This document shows, piece after piece, positions 1 through 5,547 of a DNA stretch of 8,624 nucleotides. How positions within the stretch are numbered: the first letter of the stretch is position 1; every line of letters begins with the position of its first letter. The notes beneath the pieces are model-generated. The model was not told the origin of the DNA, did no database searches, and was given only the letters and a program-made list of their open reading frames with translations. The translations under genes and the position numbers were made by a program. Origin of the DNA: Prevotellaceae bacterium (GTDB lineage Bacteria > Bacteroidota > Bacteroidia > Bacteroidales > UBA932); assembly GCA_031273285.1 (NCBI GenBank), contig JAISSE010000108.1:1-8624 (forward strand). Reading direction: 5' to 3'.

Positions 1-359
1 TGTCGAACCGGGACTTGATTGCTTTCGACGAAAAATACATCAAAATCATGCTCCTCAACGGGCTGTTTCAAAGTAACCTCTATGTACCCGTTACGGAAAT
101 GGAGGTGGAAAACGGCTATGTAGATATTTTCCTGCACAGAAATCCCGCTTTGCCCGACATTAAATATGAATGGATCTGGGAAGTCAAATACATCAAAAAG
201 GAAAGCGAAAGCGAATTGAAAGACAAACGGCAGGAGGCTCTCGCACAATTGGAGAAATACAGCCGGGCGAACCGCTTTGCCAACCGCGCCGATGTAAAAT
301 TCGCATCCCTGATATTCACAGGTAAAGACCGGTATGAGATAACAGAATATAATATATGA
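1..359 (+). CDS. PD-(D/E)XK nuclease domain protein, C-terminal part (5' end outside window)
   Basis: This is the 3' end of a gene that enters from the left edge; the frame is open from base 3 with no start codon needed, and it ends at TGA 357-359. The visible part reads SNRDLIAFDEKYIKIMLLNG, then a GYVDIFL segment and an EWIWEVKYIKK segment. Asp (codon 123-125) followed by the E-V-K triad (codons 180-188) fits a PD-(D/E)XK nuclease core, and the surrounding pattern is that of the DUF1703-type nuclease domain found at the C-terminus of AAA-ATPase-like proteins common in Bacteroidetes. In that family an N-terminal ATPase-like domain of several hundred residues precedes it; here it would lie outside the window. 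The biological role of the family is not firmly established. A TTG at 15 could be taken as a start but lies inside the conserved segment, so it is unlikely to be one. Confidence 0.85.
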   Translation, partial: SNRDLIAFDEKYIKIMLLNGLFQSNLYVPVTEMEVENGYVDIFLHRNPALPDIKYEWIWEVKYIKKESESELKDKRQEALAQLEKYSRANRFANRADVKFASLIFTGKDRYEITEYNI

Positions 360-430
360 GGATGTTGGTGTCTATGGCAAAGAACCTGTCACTCTTTCAG
401 AATTATCCTTCATTCACAAATTTTTTTCAT

Positions 431-493
431 CCACGAAACGTAAGTTCGACGTAGTCAATTACACGAATTTTGTCCACGAATTTCCACGAATTT
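431..493 (+). repeat. CACGAA-type dispersed intergenic repeat, copy 1
   Basis: The segment contains CCACGAAACGTAAGTTCGAC, then GTAGTCAATTACACGAA, then two adjacent CCACGAATTT decamers at 474-483 and 484-493. The same building blocks (ATCCACGAAACGTAAGTT, CGACGTAGTCAATT and CACGAATTT) recur at 7334-7418, and a diverged inverted version lies at 5371-5451. It starts about 70 bp downstream of the nuclease gene stop. The function is unknown. Its non-CRISPR character is shown by variable unit length and the absence of unique spacers. Confidence 0.75.
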
Positions 494-560
494 TTATCGA
501 ATGACACATGGGAGCTGTCAATAAATAAAGCTAACAATTAGGTGTAAACCCAAATTCCGC

Positions 561-752
561 TCAATTTAGGTAGTCTATCCCGATTTTAGCGAACAGGCGT
601 TGCGTTTTTTCCGTGATTTTTCCGGGCAGACAGACCGTTTTTTCGCCGAGCGTTTTTTCTGTCTGTCGTACACATATTTCACCTGGTATTTGTAAAAAGT
701 CCCGTTAATCAGCCTTATTTCGGTTAAAGGCTCTTTAAATTTCTGAATCCAT
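561..752 (-). pseudogene. Transposase remnant, N- and C-terminal ends joined (IS4/IS1634-like)
   Basis: On the minus strand ATG at 752-750 begins MDSE; after a one-base frameshift the frame reads FKEPLTEIRLINGTFYKYQV and continues KYVYDRQKKRSAKK. This resembles the N-terminus of Bacteroidetes DDE transposases, which have a short beta-rich segment followed by a YD.xKKR motif. A second frame change leads into VCLPGKITEKTQRLFAKIG and IDYLN, ending at TGA 563-561. That tail resembles the C-terminal end of such proteins, where a 'LTEEQ..L...LGI' segment is usual. About 60 residues remain of a protein normally several hundred long, and the DDE catalytic core is absent, so it cannot encode an active transposase. 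Three copies of AAAAAACG lie at or near the probable junction (610-603, 643-636 and 658-651) and could have mediated the deletion. Family assignment is from memory of the pattern only. Confidence 0.55.
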
Positions 753-880
753 TACGGTAAATACATAATAATTAACATCTTGAATTGCACAATGCAACCT
801 AAACAGGTTGCACAAAGGTAAAACAAAAAATAACATATACAAATGATTGCGGATGTTTTTTGCAAAAACTACCTAATTTT
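564..880 (-). mobile_element. Internally deleted insertion sequence (MITE-like remnant)
   Basis: Two inverted 9-bp blocks, TTAGGTAGT at 566-574 and ACTACCTAA at 868-876, bound a segment of about 310 bp; the match extends imperfectly on both sides (about 16 of 23 positions). Inside, on the minus strand, are in order: a good Bacteroidetes promoter (843-813), a hairpin at the predicted 5' end of the transcript (793-812), a start codon at 752, N-terminal transposase-like sequence, then C-terminal-like sequence ending at the left inverted repeat. This order is that of an IS whose middle has been lost. The inverted repeats are short and no target-site duplication was identified, so the exact ends are approximate. 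The family appears to be IS4/IS1634-like, judged only from the protein pattern. Confidence 0.55.
813..843 (-). promoter_or_regulatory. Promoter of the deleted IS (TTTG-N19-TACCTTTG) with 5' hairpin
   Basis: Minus-strand TTTG (843-840), a 19-bp spacer and TACCTTTG (820-813) match the Bacteroidetes primary sigma consensus TTTG-N19-21-TAnnTTTG exactly. Transcription would start near 806, about 55 nt before the transposase start at 752. The predicted leader opens in a perfect 8-bp hairpin, TGCAACCT and AGGTTGCA (793-800 and 805-812), with a four-base loop. The hairpin is flanked by direct repeats TTGCACAA (785-792 and 808-815). A 5' hairpin is a known way for IS elements to limit transposase translation; applying that here is inference. 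Confidence 0.6.
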
Positions 881-918
881 TACGGAGTTAGGGGTTAATC
901 CTGTGAAAAACATCTCTG

Positions 919-1030
919 ATGTCGCCCCGTCTCTACAGCGGCAATGGTGTTCGCGGTATTGCCGTTTACGGCGAGGTTTCTGCCCCTACGGTCGCTGTGG
1001 TGAGAGACACGGCAGTTGCTATCTGTCGAG
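919..1030. other. GC-richer block with possible RNA structure and a 57-codon open frame
   Basis: Bases 919-1029 are about 59% G+C, clearly above the flanking AT-rich DNA. Inverted repeats CGGCAAT/ATTGCCG (939-945 and 958-964) and GCCGT/ACGGC (961-965 and 968-972) could form hairpins. A + strand frame from ATG 919 to TGA 1090-1092 (57 codons) reads GNGVRGIAVYGEVSAPTVAV in its middle and overlaps the end of the CvpA gene on the other strand. I recognise no protein family in it. It may be a repeated intergenic element, a structured RNA or a fragment of foreign DNA; the sequence alone does not decide. Confidence 0.3.
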
Positions 1031-1053
1031 ATTTAGGAAGAGTGAACAATAAG

Positions 1054-1074
1054 TCTCAACTCTCCATTCTCAAC
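1054..1074. repeat. Heptameric TCTCAAC repeat overlapping the CvpA stop codon
   Basis: Three consecutive heptamers read TCTCAAC, TCTCCAT, TCTCAAC. The third unit contains the stop codon of the CvpA gene (TGA on the minus strand, 1072-1070). Short arrays of this kind are frequent in Bacteroidetes intergenic regions as far as I recall, but the function is unknown. Confidence 0.6.
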
Positions 1075-1576
1075 TATTTATCAGCATATTGATATTGGGT
1101 TCGAAAAAGAAAAAGATTGAGTTTGCTATCAACAGGAGATAGTCGTATACTACTGACTTGTCCATATCCCTGATTTCCATGCCTGTCAGTTGCAAATAAT
1201 GGATAGCGTAAGCCAGAGCGCAGAAAATCAGCATAACCTTGATTGCTCCGAAAAGCATTCCGAACAGTCTGTTTATCCAGCTCAGCATTGCCATTTTCAG
1301 CAGTTTACCCAACAGTATGGCAAGCCATAAGACGAGGACATAGATTATCGTAGCCGTAATGATAAACAAAATGATTTTCATCACCTCGGCATCGACATTG
1401 AAATGTCCGCTCCACCATTCGGTCAGCGCCTGCGACAACCTGTATGCACAGTAAGTCCCGGCGAAAATACCCGCCAGACCAAGCAGTTGCCGTACAAATC
1501 CCTTGATATATCCGCTGATGACGGATATCAGAATTGCAACCGAAAATGCGATGTCGAAAACAGAAAAATTCTCCAA
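1070..1576 (-). CDS. CvpA family integral membrane protein
   Basis: This 168-residue protein has four predicted membrane helices at about residues 5-22, 28-48, 66-90 and 104-125, the arrangement of the CvpA (colicin V production) family. Family hallmarks are GYIKGFVRQ (22-30) after helix 1 and NRLFGMLFGAIKVML (102-116) at helix 4. The protein is expected in the inner membrane. CvpA proteins were named for colicin V export and have since been linked to envelope homeostasis; the biochemical activity is unsettled. The start used is TTG at 1576-1574, only one base after the FtsB-like stop, so translation is probably coupled to the gene before it. No ATG lies near the N-terminus, and an ATT two codons upstream is the only alternative. 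It is the last gene of the minus-strand operon, and its stop lies inside a heptamer repeat. Family confidence is high, exact start moderate. Confidence 0.87.
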   Translation of the reverse strand: MENFSVFDIAFSVAILISVISGYIKGFVRQLLGLAGIFAGTYCAYRLSQALTEWWSGHFNVDAEVMKIILFIITATIIYVLVLWLAILLGKLLKMAMLSWINRLFGMLFGAIKVMLIFCALAYAIHYLQLTGMEIRDMDKSVVYDYLLLIANSIFFFFEPNINMLINS

Positions 1577-1577
1577 A

Positions 1578-1859
1578 TCAATCGAATATATATATCACCT
1601 CGTTATCCCGTTTCATATGATAGTATTCACGTGCAAACTTCTCTATACTATCCTTATTGTCTTTATATTTAAGCCGTTGTTCCAGTTCCATGGTTTGTCT
1701 GTCCAGCAGGTCGATTTCTTCGATAATTTCCCTGTTGTTCATTTTTTGCCTTACCCATTTGGGCACGCTGATTTCATCAAAAAATACGATCCATACCAAA
1801 AATATCGTAACAGTGATTACATATCTGTTTTTACAGTATTTTACAAACCTCCTGTTCAT
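1578..1859 (-). CDS. FtsB/DivIC-like septum formation initiator protein
   Basis: This 93-residue protein has a basic N-terminus (MNRRFVKYCKNR), one membrane helix at about residues 13-27, a coiled coil at about 38-65 and the C-terminal motif EKFAREYYHMKRDNEVIYIF (73-92). That motif matches the usual end of FtsB/DivIC proteins ('KyAREkylMKkpgEevy.i'). The length is normal for the family. FtsB/DivIC pairs with FtsL and FtsQ/DivIB in the periplasm to activate septal peptidoglycan synthesis by FtsW/FtsI. It begins four bases after the OmpA-like stop and is followed after one base by the CvpA gene, so it is the middle cistron of a compact operon. Single-pass type II topology, coiled coil outside, is expected. 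Confidence 0.9.
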   Translation of the reverse strand: MNRRFVKYCKNRYVITVTIFLVWIVFFDEISVPKWVRQKMNNREIIEEIDLLDRQTMELEQRLKYKDNKDSIEKFAREYYHMKRDNEVIYIFD

Positions 1860-1863
1860 CTTG

Positions 1864-2757
1864 TCATTGGTTCAGAATATCCAGCAGCTCGTCGAATTTG
1901 GGCGTAAGGATTATTTCCGTCCTTCTGTTTTTTTGTTTTCCCTCGTTGGTTTCGTTTGTATCCAGCGGGATAAACTCGCCCCGTCCTGCGGCGGTTATTC
2001 TTTTGGGGTCGATTGTCGTATTTTTCAGCAGAGTCCGCACAACGGTTGTTGCTCTTTTGACGCTCAGGTCCCAGTTGTCGACCAGTGCACCCGTGCCCGT
2101 ATATTTTACGTTGTCGGTATGCCCTTCGACCACGATATTGATATCCGGATTTTGTTCCAGTATTTTGCTTACTTCCGCCAGCGCCTCCAGTCCGGGCTTT
2201 TCGATATCCCATTTACCCGATTTGAACAGCAGTTTTTCATCGACGGAGACATACACTTTGCCGTTCTTCTGGATAACCGACAGACCTTTACCCTCGAACC
2301 CGACCAGAGCATCCGTAACTTTTTTCTTGAGAAGAGCCAGAGCGGCAGCCTGTTTTTCCATAGCCTCCTGCATCTCCATATATTTTTTATTCTTTTCCCT
2401 CAGCTCGTCTTCCTTCTGTTGCAGAGACTCTTCGCTTTGCTGTATTTTCCTCAGCAGTTCCTGCATTTCCTTTTGCGAGGTGTTCGAAAGATTTGCCTGC
2501 ACGGTCTGCAAATCTTCGTATTGCTTTTTCAGAACTCTGTTTTGTTCTTTCAAAGCGTCCGCTTCCTTGTTCAGTTTGGCAATATCATCCGTAAGTTGAG
2601 CGAGTTTGCCGGCTTGCTCCTTCGATTTCACCTCCAGATTCGCATAATTGTTCCGGAGCTTGTTATGGCTCGATTCCAGCGCTTTATACTTTTTGGACGT
2701 TACACATGAGGTGAAAGCCAAAAGACCGACCAATATTAAAAAACCAATTTTTTTCAT
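1864..2757 (-). CDS. OmpA family peptidoglycan-binding lipoprotein with coiled coil
   Basis: The 297-residue product starts with a lipoprotein signal (MKKIGFLILVGLLAFTSC, lipidated Cys18). A long charged coiled coil follows, from about residue 24 to 147, rich in Glu, Lys and Gln. The C-terminal OmpA-like domain is at about 158-285, with VEGHTDN (210-216), NWDLSVKRA (228-236), RITAAGRGE (253-261) and NRRTEII (277-283). Asp215 and Arg235 correspond to the Asp and Arg that bind diaminopimelate in OmpA-type domains, so peptidoglycan binding is expected. There is no N-terminal beta-barrel, so it resembles Pal-like lipoproteins or MotB-type anchors with an added spacer more than OmpA itself. A lipid anchor plus coiled coil would let it span from the outer membrane to the peptidoglycan. 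It is the first gene of the operon with the FtsB-like and CvpA genes. ATG at 2757 begins a complete signal peptide and is secure. Confidence 0.95.
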   Translation of the reverse strand: MKKIGFLILVGLLAFTSCVTSKKYKALESSHNKLRNNYANLEVKSKEQAGKLAQLTDDIAKLNKEADALKEQNRVLKKQYEDLQTVQANLSNTSQKEMQELLRKIQQSEESLQQKEDELREKNKKYMEMQEAMEKQAAALALLKKKVTDALVGFEGKGLSVIQKNGKVYVSVDEKLLFKSGKWDIEKPGLEALAEVSKILEQNPDINIVVEGHTDNVKYTGTGALVDNWDLSVKRATTVVRTLLKNTTIDPKRITAAGRGEFIPLDTNETNEGKQKNRRTEIILTPKFDELLDILNQ

Positions 2758-3274
2758 TTCATTCGTACTTTAAAAATCCGTTAAAAATTCGCCTCAAATT
2801 TACATCATTTTTTTGAATTGAAGACCGACAATCCGGATTTTTTTAGCGGGAATATTTGTAAATATCCGAAAATATACGCATTTGCAATAATTCATACGGG
2901 CAAATTATATCTTTGATTATCGCAATATCTGTCCGTTTGCAGGCTAATCCGAAGCATTATTTGTCCGAATCGGCGTTCCGTCCGGGCAAATATCCCCGTA
3001 CACCCCTCGAATCGTCGCTGTTTTTGCCGATTTTTTTGCCGATTTTGCCTCTTTTTGCCGCATATTCGAGTTTGAACAGCGATAAAAATGCCGGCAACAT
3101 CAAAAATTCCGTTTCTTATCGAAAAATATAAAGATGTAAAAATAAATGTGTTGCCGTTTTTATTTTGTAAAAAAACCTTGATTTTTTTATAAAATCGGTT
3201 TGGTATCGAATTTTTTTATAATTTCGCGTTTTTGAAATTTAGACTATAAAATTGTAAAAAATTTAAAAAATTAG
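2758..3274. other. 517-bp divergent intergenic region with TTTTTGCCGA units
   Basis: The region separates the divergent OmpA-like and PpiD genes. Four degenerate units of TTTTTGCCGA lie head to tail at 3021-3030, 3031-3042, 3043-3051 and 3052-3061. A 47-codon minus-strand frame (3100 to 2957) reads MLPAFLSLFKLEYAAKRG and then KIGKKIGK across these units. It is basic and unrecognised, and I do not call it a gene. On the + strand TATCTTTG at 2908-2915 matches a -7 element, with TTTG at 2881-2884 spaced 23 bp away, which is longer than usual. The last 130 bp before PpiD are very AT-rich; partial -7 matches occur at 3219-3226 (TAATTTCG) and 3247-3254 (TAAAATTG), neither convincing, so the PpiD promoter is not assigned. 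Confidence 0.5.
2795..2802 (-). promoter_or_regulatory. -7 element of the OmpA-ftsB-cvpA operon promoter
   Basis: The minus strand carries TAAATTTG (2802-2795), an exact match to the Bacteroidetes -7 consensus TAnnTTTG. It would place the transcript start around 2788, about 30 nt before the ATG at 2757. I see no good TTTG at the expected -33 distance, so the promoter may be weak or depend on an activator. Confidence 0.5.
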
Positions 3275-5368
3275 ATGGCAACATTAGAAACGCTAAGGAC
3301 AAAAGCAGGGGTATTTCTTTCGGTAATTATAGGTATTGCATTGCTTGCATTCATTGTTAATGCGGATACTCTCGCCACGGCAAGGGCTATTTTTTCGTCG
3401 GACAACGATATGGGAAAAATAGCGGGAAACACAATCAGTTACGAAGAATTTGAAAATTTGCTGGAGTATAATACCGGCATCTATAAGATTTCGTACATGA
3501 TGTATTCGCAGGAGGCTCCCATGAATGACGAAGTAAACGAAAGTTTAAGGAATAAAACATGGCAGGAGCTGATTATGAAATATGTACTGGGTACGCAGTA
3601 TGAAAAGATAGGGCTTGATGTCTCCGACGCCGAAGTGGCGGATTTAACCGTTACCGGTACGAATCTGTCTCCGAGAATCACGCAGATTTTCGCAAATCCC
3701 GAAACGGGAACTGTCGACAGGGCGCAACTGTCGAACTTTGTGCAGAATATGGACGGAATAACCAAGGCGTGGTGGGTCGATCTCGAAAAACAAATCAGAG
3801 ACGAACAATTGTATTCAAGATATTCGCAACTGGATACCAAAAGCAACTATATCAACTCGCTGGATGTGGAACATGCTTTGGCGGGCGAAAAAAACAACGT
3901 CGAATTTTCGTATGTCCTGAAAGATTATATTTCGGTACCCGATTCTCTGATTTCGTACAGGGAAGCGGACATAAAAAATTATTACGACAAATATAAGGCA
4001 AAATATAAATCGACACGGTCGAGGGATATTGAATTTGTCGCCTTCAATGTAACTCCTTCGGCAAGCGACTATGAAAGAGTGATGTATAAAATGGAAGATT
4101 TGCAGGTGAAAATGGATACGATAGCTCCTGCCGCCATGCCTTTGTTTGTGAAAATGAACTCCGAAGCGCCGTTTGACGATTTGTATTACAAGAAAGGAGA
4201 ACTGCCTGCCGTGCTTGATTCCGTGGTTTTCAAAAAGGAAGCGGGATACGTACTGCCTTATTATCAGGATGGAAATGCGTATAATTTGACCGGAATAGTT
4301 GCTTTCAAAAGTATTCCGGACTCGGTGAAAGCCGACCATATACTGTTTAGCCCCGAAAATACGGTAAAAGTCGACAGCGTGCTTGAGCTTCTTAAAAAAG
4401 GAGCAAAGTTCGCCGACCTTGCCAGAGAGTTCGGTACGGACGGAACCGCTGCCAACGGCGGAGAGTTGGGATGGTTTGATTTCAAGGGAATGGTGCGCCC
4501 GTTCAGCGATTCATGTTTCTACAAGCCTGTGGGCAGCCTGCTGAAAGTTCAGACCCAGTTCGGCGTGCACATCATCAAAATCAGAGATGCAAAACTGTAT
4601 AACAACAAAGTGCAGCTGGCTACCGTAAAGAAAGTTATCCGCCCGAGCAAGGAAACATATCAAAATTATTATGCACAGGCAAACAGAATCGCCTCACAAA
4701 GCGAGGGCAATCTGGAAAAATTCAGAGCAGCCTGTGTCGAAGAAGGCGTGTCGCCGCGCATCGAAACCAATATCGGCTTGGAAAACAAAACCATAGCTCA
4801 ATATCAGCGGGTGTCCGCCCTGATACACTGGATATACAGGGCAGATGTCGGCGAGGTGTCCGATGTCATAGAAATTGACGACAGAAATACTTATGTCGTT
4901 GCCGCTCTCACGGAAGCGAGGGAGGCGGGAATTTCTCCTCTCAAACAGGTAAGAACACAGATTATTCCGGAAATCGTTAAGGAAAAGAAAGCCGAATATC
5001 TGATTTCCCAAATGGCGGATGCGAAAAAAGATGCAGCCACGATAGACGATGTAGCCGCGAAACTGAATCTTACCGTAACAAACGTCTCGCCTGCAATAAA
5101 TTTCAACAGTTCGTACATACCCGCGCTAAGAGTGCCCGAATACAAACTTCTGGGAGCCGTAACATCCACGCCCGAAAATCAGTTGTCGGAGCCTGTAGCG
5201 GGAGAAAGCGGAGTATATCTGTATTTCGTTACAAGCATCACGGAAAACACTCAGGCTCAGACTCCCGAAGCCATAAAATCACGACTGGAACTGAATAATT
5301 ATTCAACTACGTACATGACTTTGCACAATAAGGCGGAGATAGTTGATAACAGAGGCAGGTTCTATTAA
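3275..5368 (+). CDS. ppiD: PpiD/SurA-like periplasmic peptidyl-prolyl cis-trans isomerase
   Basis: This 697-residue protein has an N-terminal membrane anchor (about residues 13-29) after a short basic segment, a SurA_N-type chaperone region (about 30-330), one parvulin (PPIC) rotamase domain at about 349-436, and a long C-terminal chaperone part. The parvulin hallmarks are KADHILF (352-358), KFADLAREFGTDGTAANGGE with GWF after it, and FGVHIIKI (429-436). Length and layout match the Bacteroidetes PpiD-type proteins of about 700 residues. It is expected to be anchored in the inner membrane and to act in the periplasm on folding and assembly of secreted and outer-membrane proteins; isomerase activity is inferred from the domain. 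It is monocistronic here, divergent from the OmpA-like operon. The ATG at 3275 begins directly before the anchor and is well placed. It is not SurA itself, because it is membrane-anchored and has a single obvious rotamase domain. Confidence 0.94.
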   Translation: MATLETLRTKAGVFLSVIIGIALLAFIVNADTLATARAIFSSDNDMGKIAGNTISYEEFENLLEYNTGIYKISYMMYSQEAPMNDEVNESLRNKTWQELIMKYVLGTQYEKIGLDVSDAEVADLTVTGTNLSPRITQIFANPETGTVDRAQLSNFVQNMDGITKAWWVDLEKQIRDEQLYSRYSQLDTKSNYINSLDVEHALAGEKNNVEFSYVLKDYISVPDSLISYREADIKNYYDKYKAKYKSTRSRDIEFVAFNVTPSASDYERVMYKMEDLQVKMDTIAPAAMPLFVKMNSEAPFDDLYYKKGELPAVLDSVVFKKEAGYVLPYYQDGNAYNLTGIVAFKSIPDSVKADHILFSPENTVKVDSVLELLKKGAKFADLAREFGTDGTAANGGELGWFDFKGMVRPFSDSCFYKPVGSLLKVQTQFGVHIIKIRDAKLYNNKVQLATVKKVIRPSKETYQNYYAQANRIASQSEGNLEKFRAACVEEGVSPRIETNIGLENKTIAQYQRVSALIHWIYRADVGEVSDVIEIDDRNTYVVAALTEAREAGISPLKQVRTQIIPEIVKEKKAEYLISQMADAKKDAATIDDVAAKLNLTVTNVSPAINFNSSYIPALRVPEYKLLGAVTSTPENQLSEPVAGESGVYLYFVTSITENTQAQTPEAIKSRLELNNYSTTYMTLHNKAEIVDNRGRFY

Positions 5369-5370
5369 TC

Positions 5371-5451
5371 CGCGGTGTCCGTGAATATTGGCTTCGTCGA
5401 ACTTCGTTTCGCGGACAATATCCCGGATTTTGCATAAATCGACGTGAATTT
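5371..5451 (-). repeat. CACGAA-type dispersed repeat, copy 3 (inverted), with hairpin after PpiD
   Basis: Read on the minus strand this segment contains GTCCGCGAAACGAAGTTCG, then ACGAAGCCAATATTCACGGA, which aligns with copy 1 and copy 2 with few changes. Its minus-strand GCAAAATCC...TGTCCGCGAA part (5433-5408) also aligns with 7301-7324. Arms TGTCCGTGAA (5376-5385) and TTCGCGGACA (5408-5417) can form a stem of ten pairs with one G-U when transcribed. It begins three bases after the PpiD stop and could serve as 3' end structure, but no run of T follows, so a classical intrinsic terminator is not supported. Confidence 0.6.
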
Positions 5452-5472
5452 GTGTGCCGTAAATAAAAATTT

Positions 5473-5503
5473 TTTGCATTGTGCAAATTATTATGTATTA
5501 TTG
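5473..5503 (+). promoter_or_regulatory. Promoter for the LRR lipoprotein gene (TTTG-N19-TATTATTG)
   Basis: TTTG at 5473-5476, a 19-bp spacer and TATTATTG at 5496-5503 fit the Bacteroidetes consensus with one mismatch in the -7 element. Transcription would start near 5510, leaving a leader of about 38 nt before ATG 5548. The spacer region shares two 13-bp blocks with the leader of the deleted IS. Confidence 0.5.
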
Positions 5504-5547
5504 CATTCGATTTTAAGACATGTTTTTATAGTTAAAATTATTGTTAC

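Larger units (their letters stand above)
360..1069. other. 710-bp gene-poor region between the nuclease gene and the CvpA operon
   Basis: No intact gene is supported here. From left to right it holds a CACGAA-type repeat (about 431-493), a deleted insertion sequence (about 564-880) with a transposase remnant on the minus strand, a GC-richer block (about 919-1030), and the start of a TCTCAAC heptad array that runs into the end of the CvpA gene. The short open frames in this region (for example 69 residues from 843) are cysteine/arginine-rich and resemble no family I know. The nuclease gene and the CvpA operon converge on this region. I see no convincing intrinsic terminator for either. Confidence 0.7.

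Noticed and set aside
843..1052. 69-codon + strand frame rich in Cys and Arg
   Set aside because: It starts in the IS right end and crosses into the GC-rich block; composition is not protein-like and no family is recognised.
1898..2599. 233-codon + strand open frame with Ser/Cys/Phe-rich sequence
   Set aside because: It is a shadow of the OmpA-like gene on the other strand; low-complexity composition and no family pattern.
1657..2709. 350-codon + strand open frame opposite the OmpA-like and FtsB-like genes
   Set aside because: It is Phe/Leu/Gln-rich, matches no family, and is fully explained as the complement of the lysine- and glutamate-rich coiled-coil coding sequence.
2913..3131. 72-codon + strand frame in the divergent intergenic region
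   Set aside because: It has a TTG start and no family pattern, and passes through the TTTTTGCCGA units; a gene is not supported.
3815..4339. 174-codon minus-strand open frame inside PpiD
   Set aside because: It is antisense to a well-supported domain protein, is rich in Phe/His/Arg/Ile, and has no recognisable motif.
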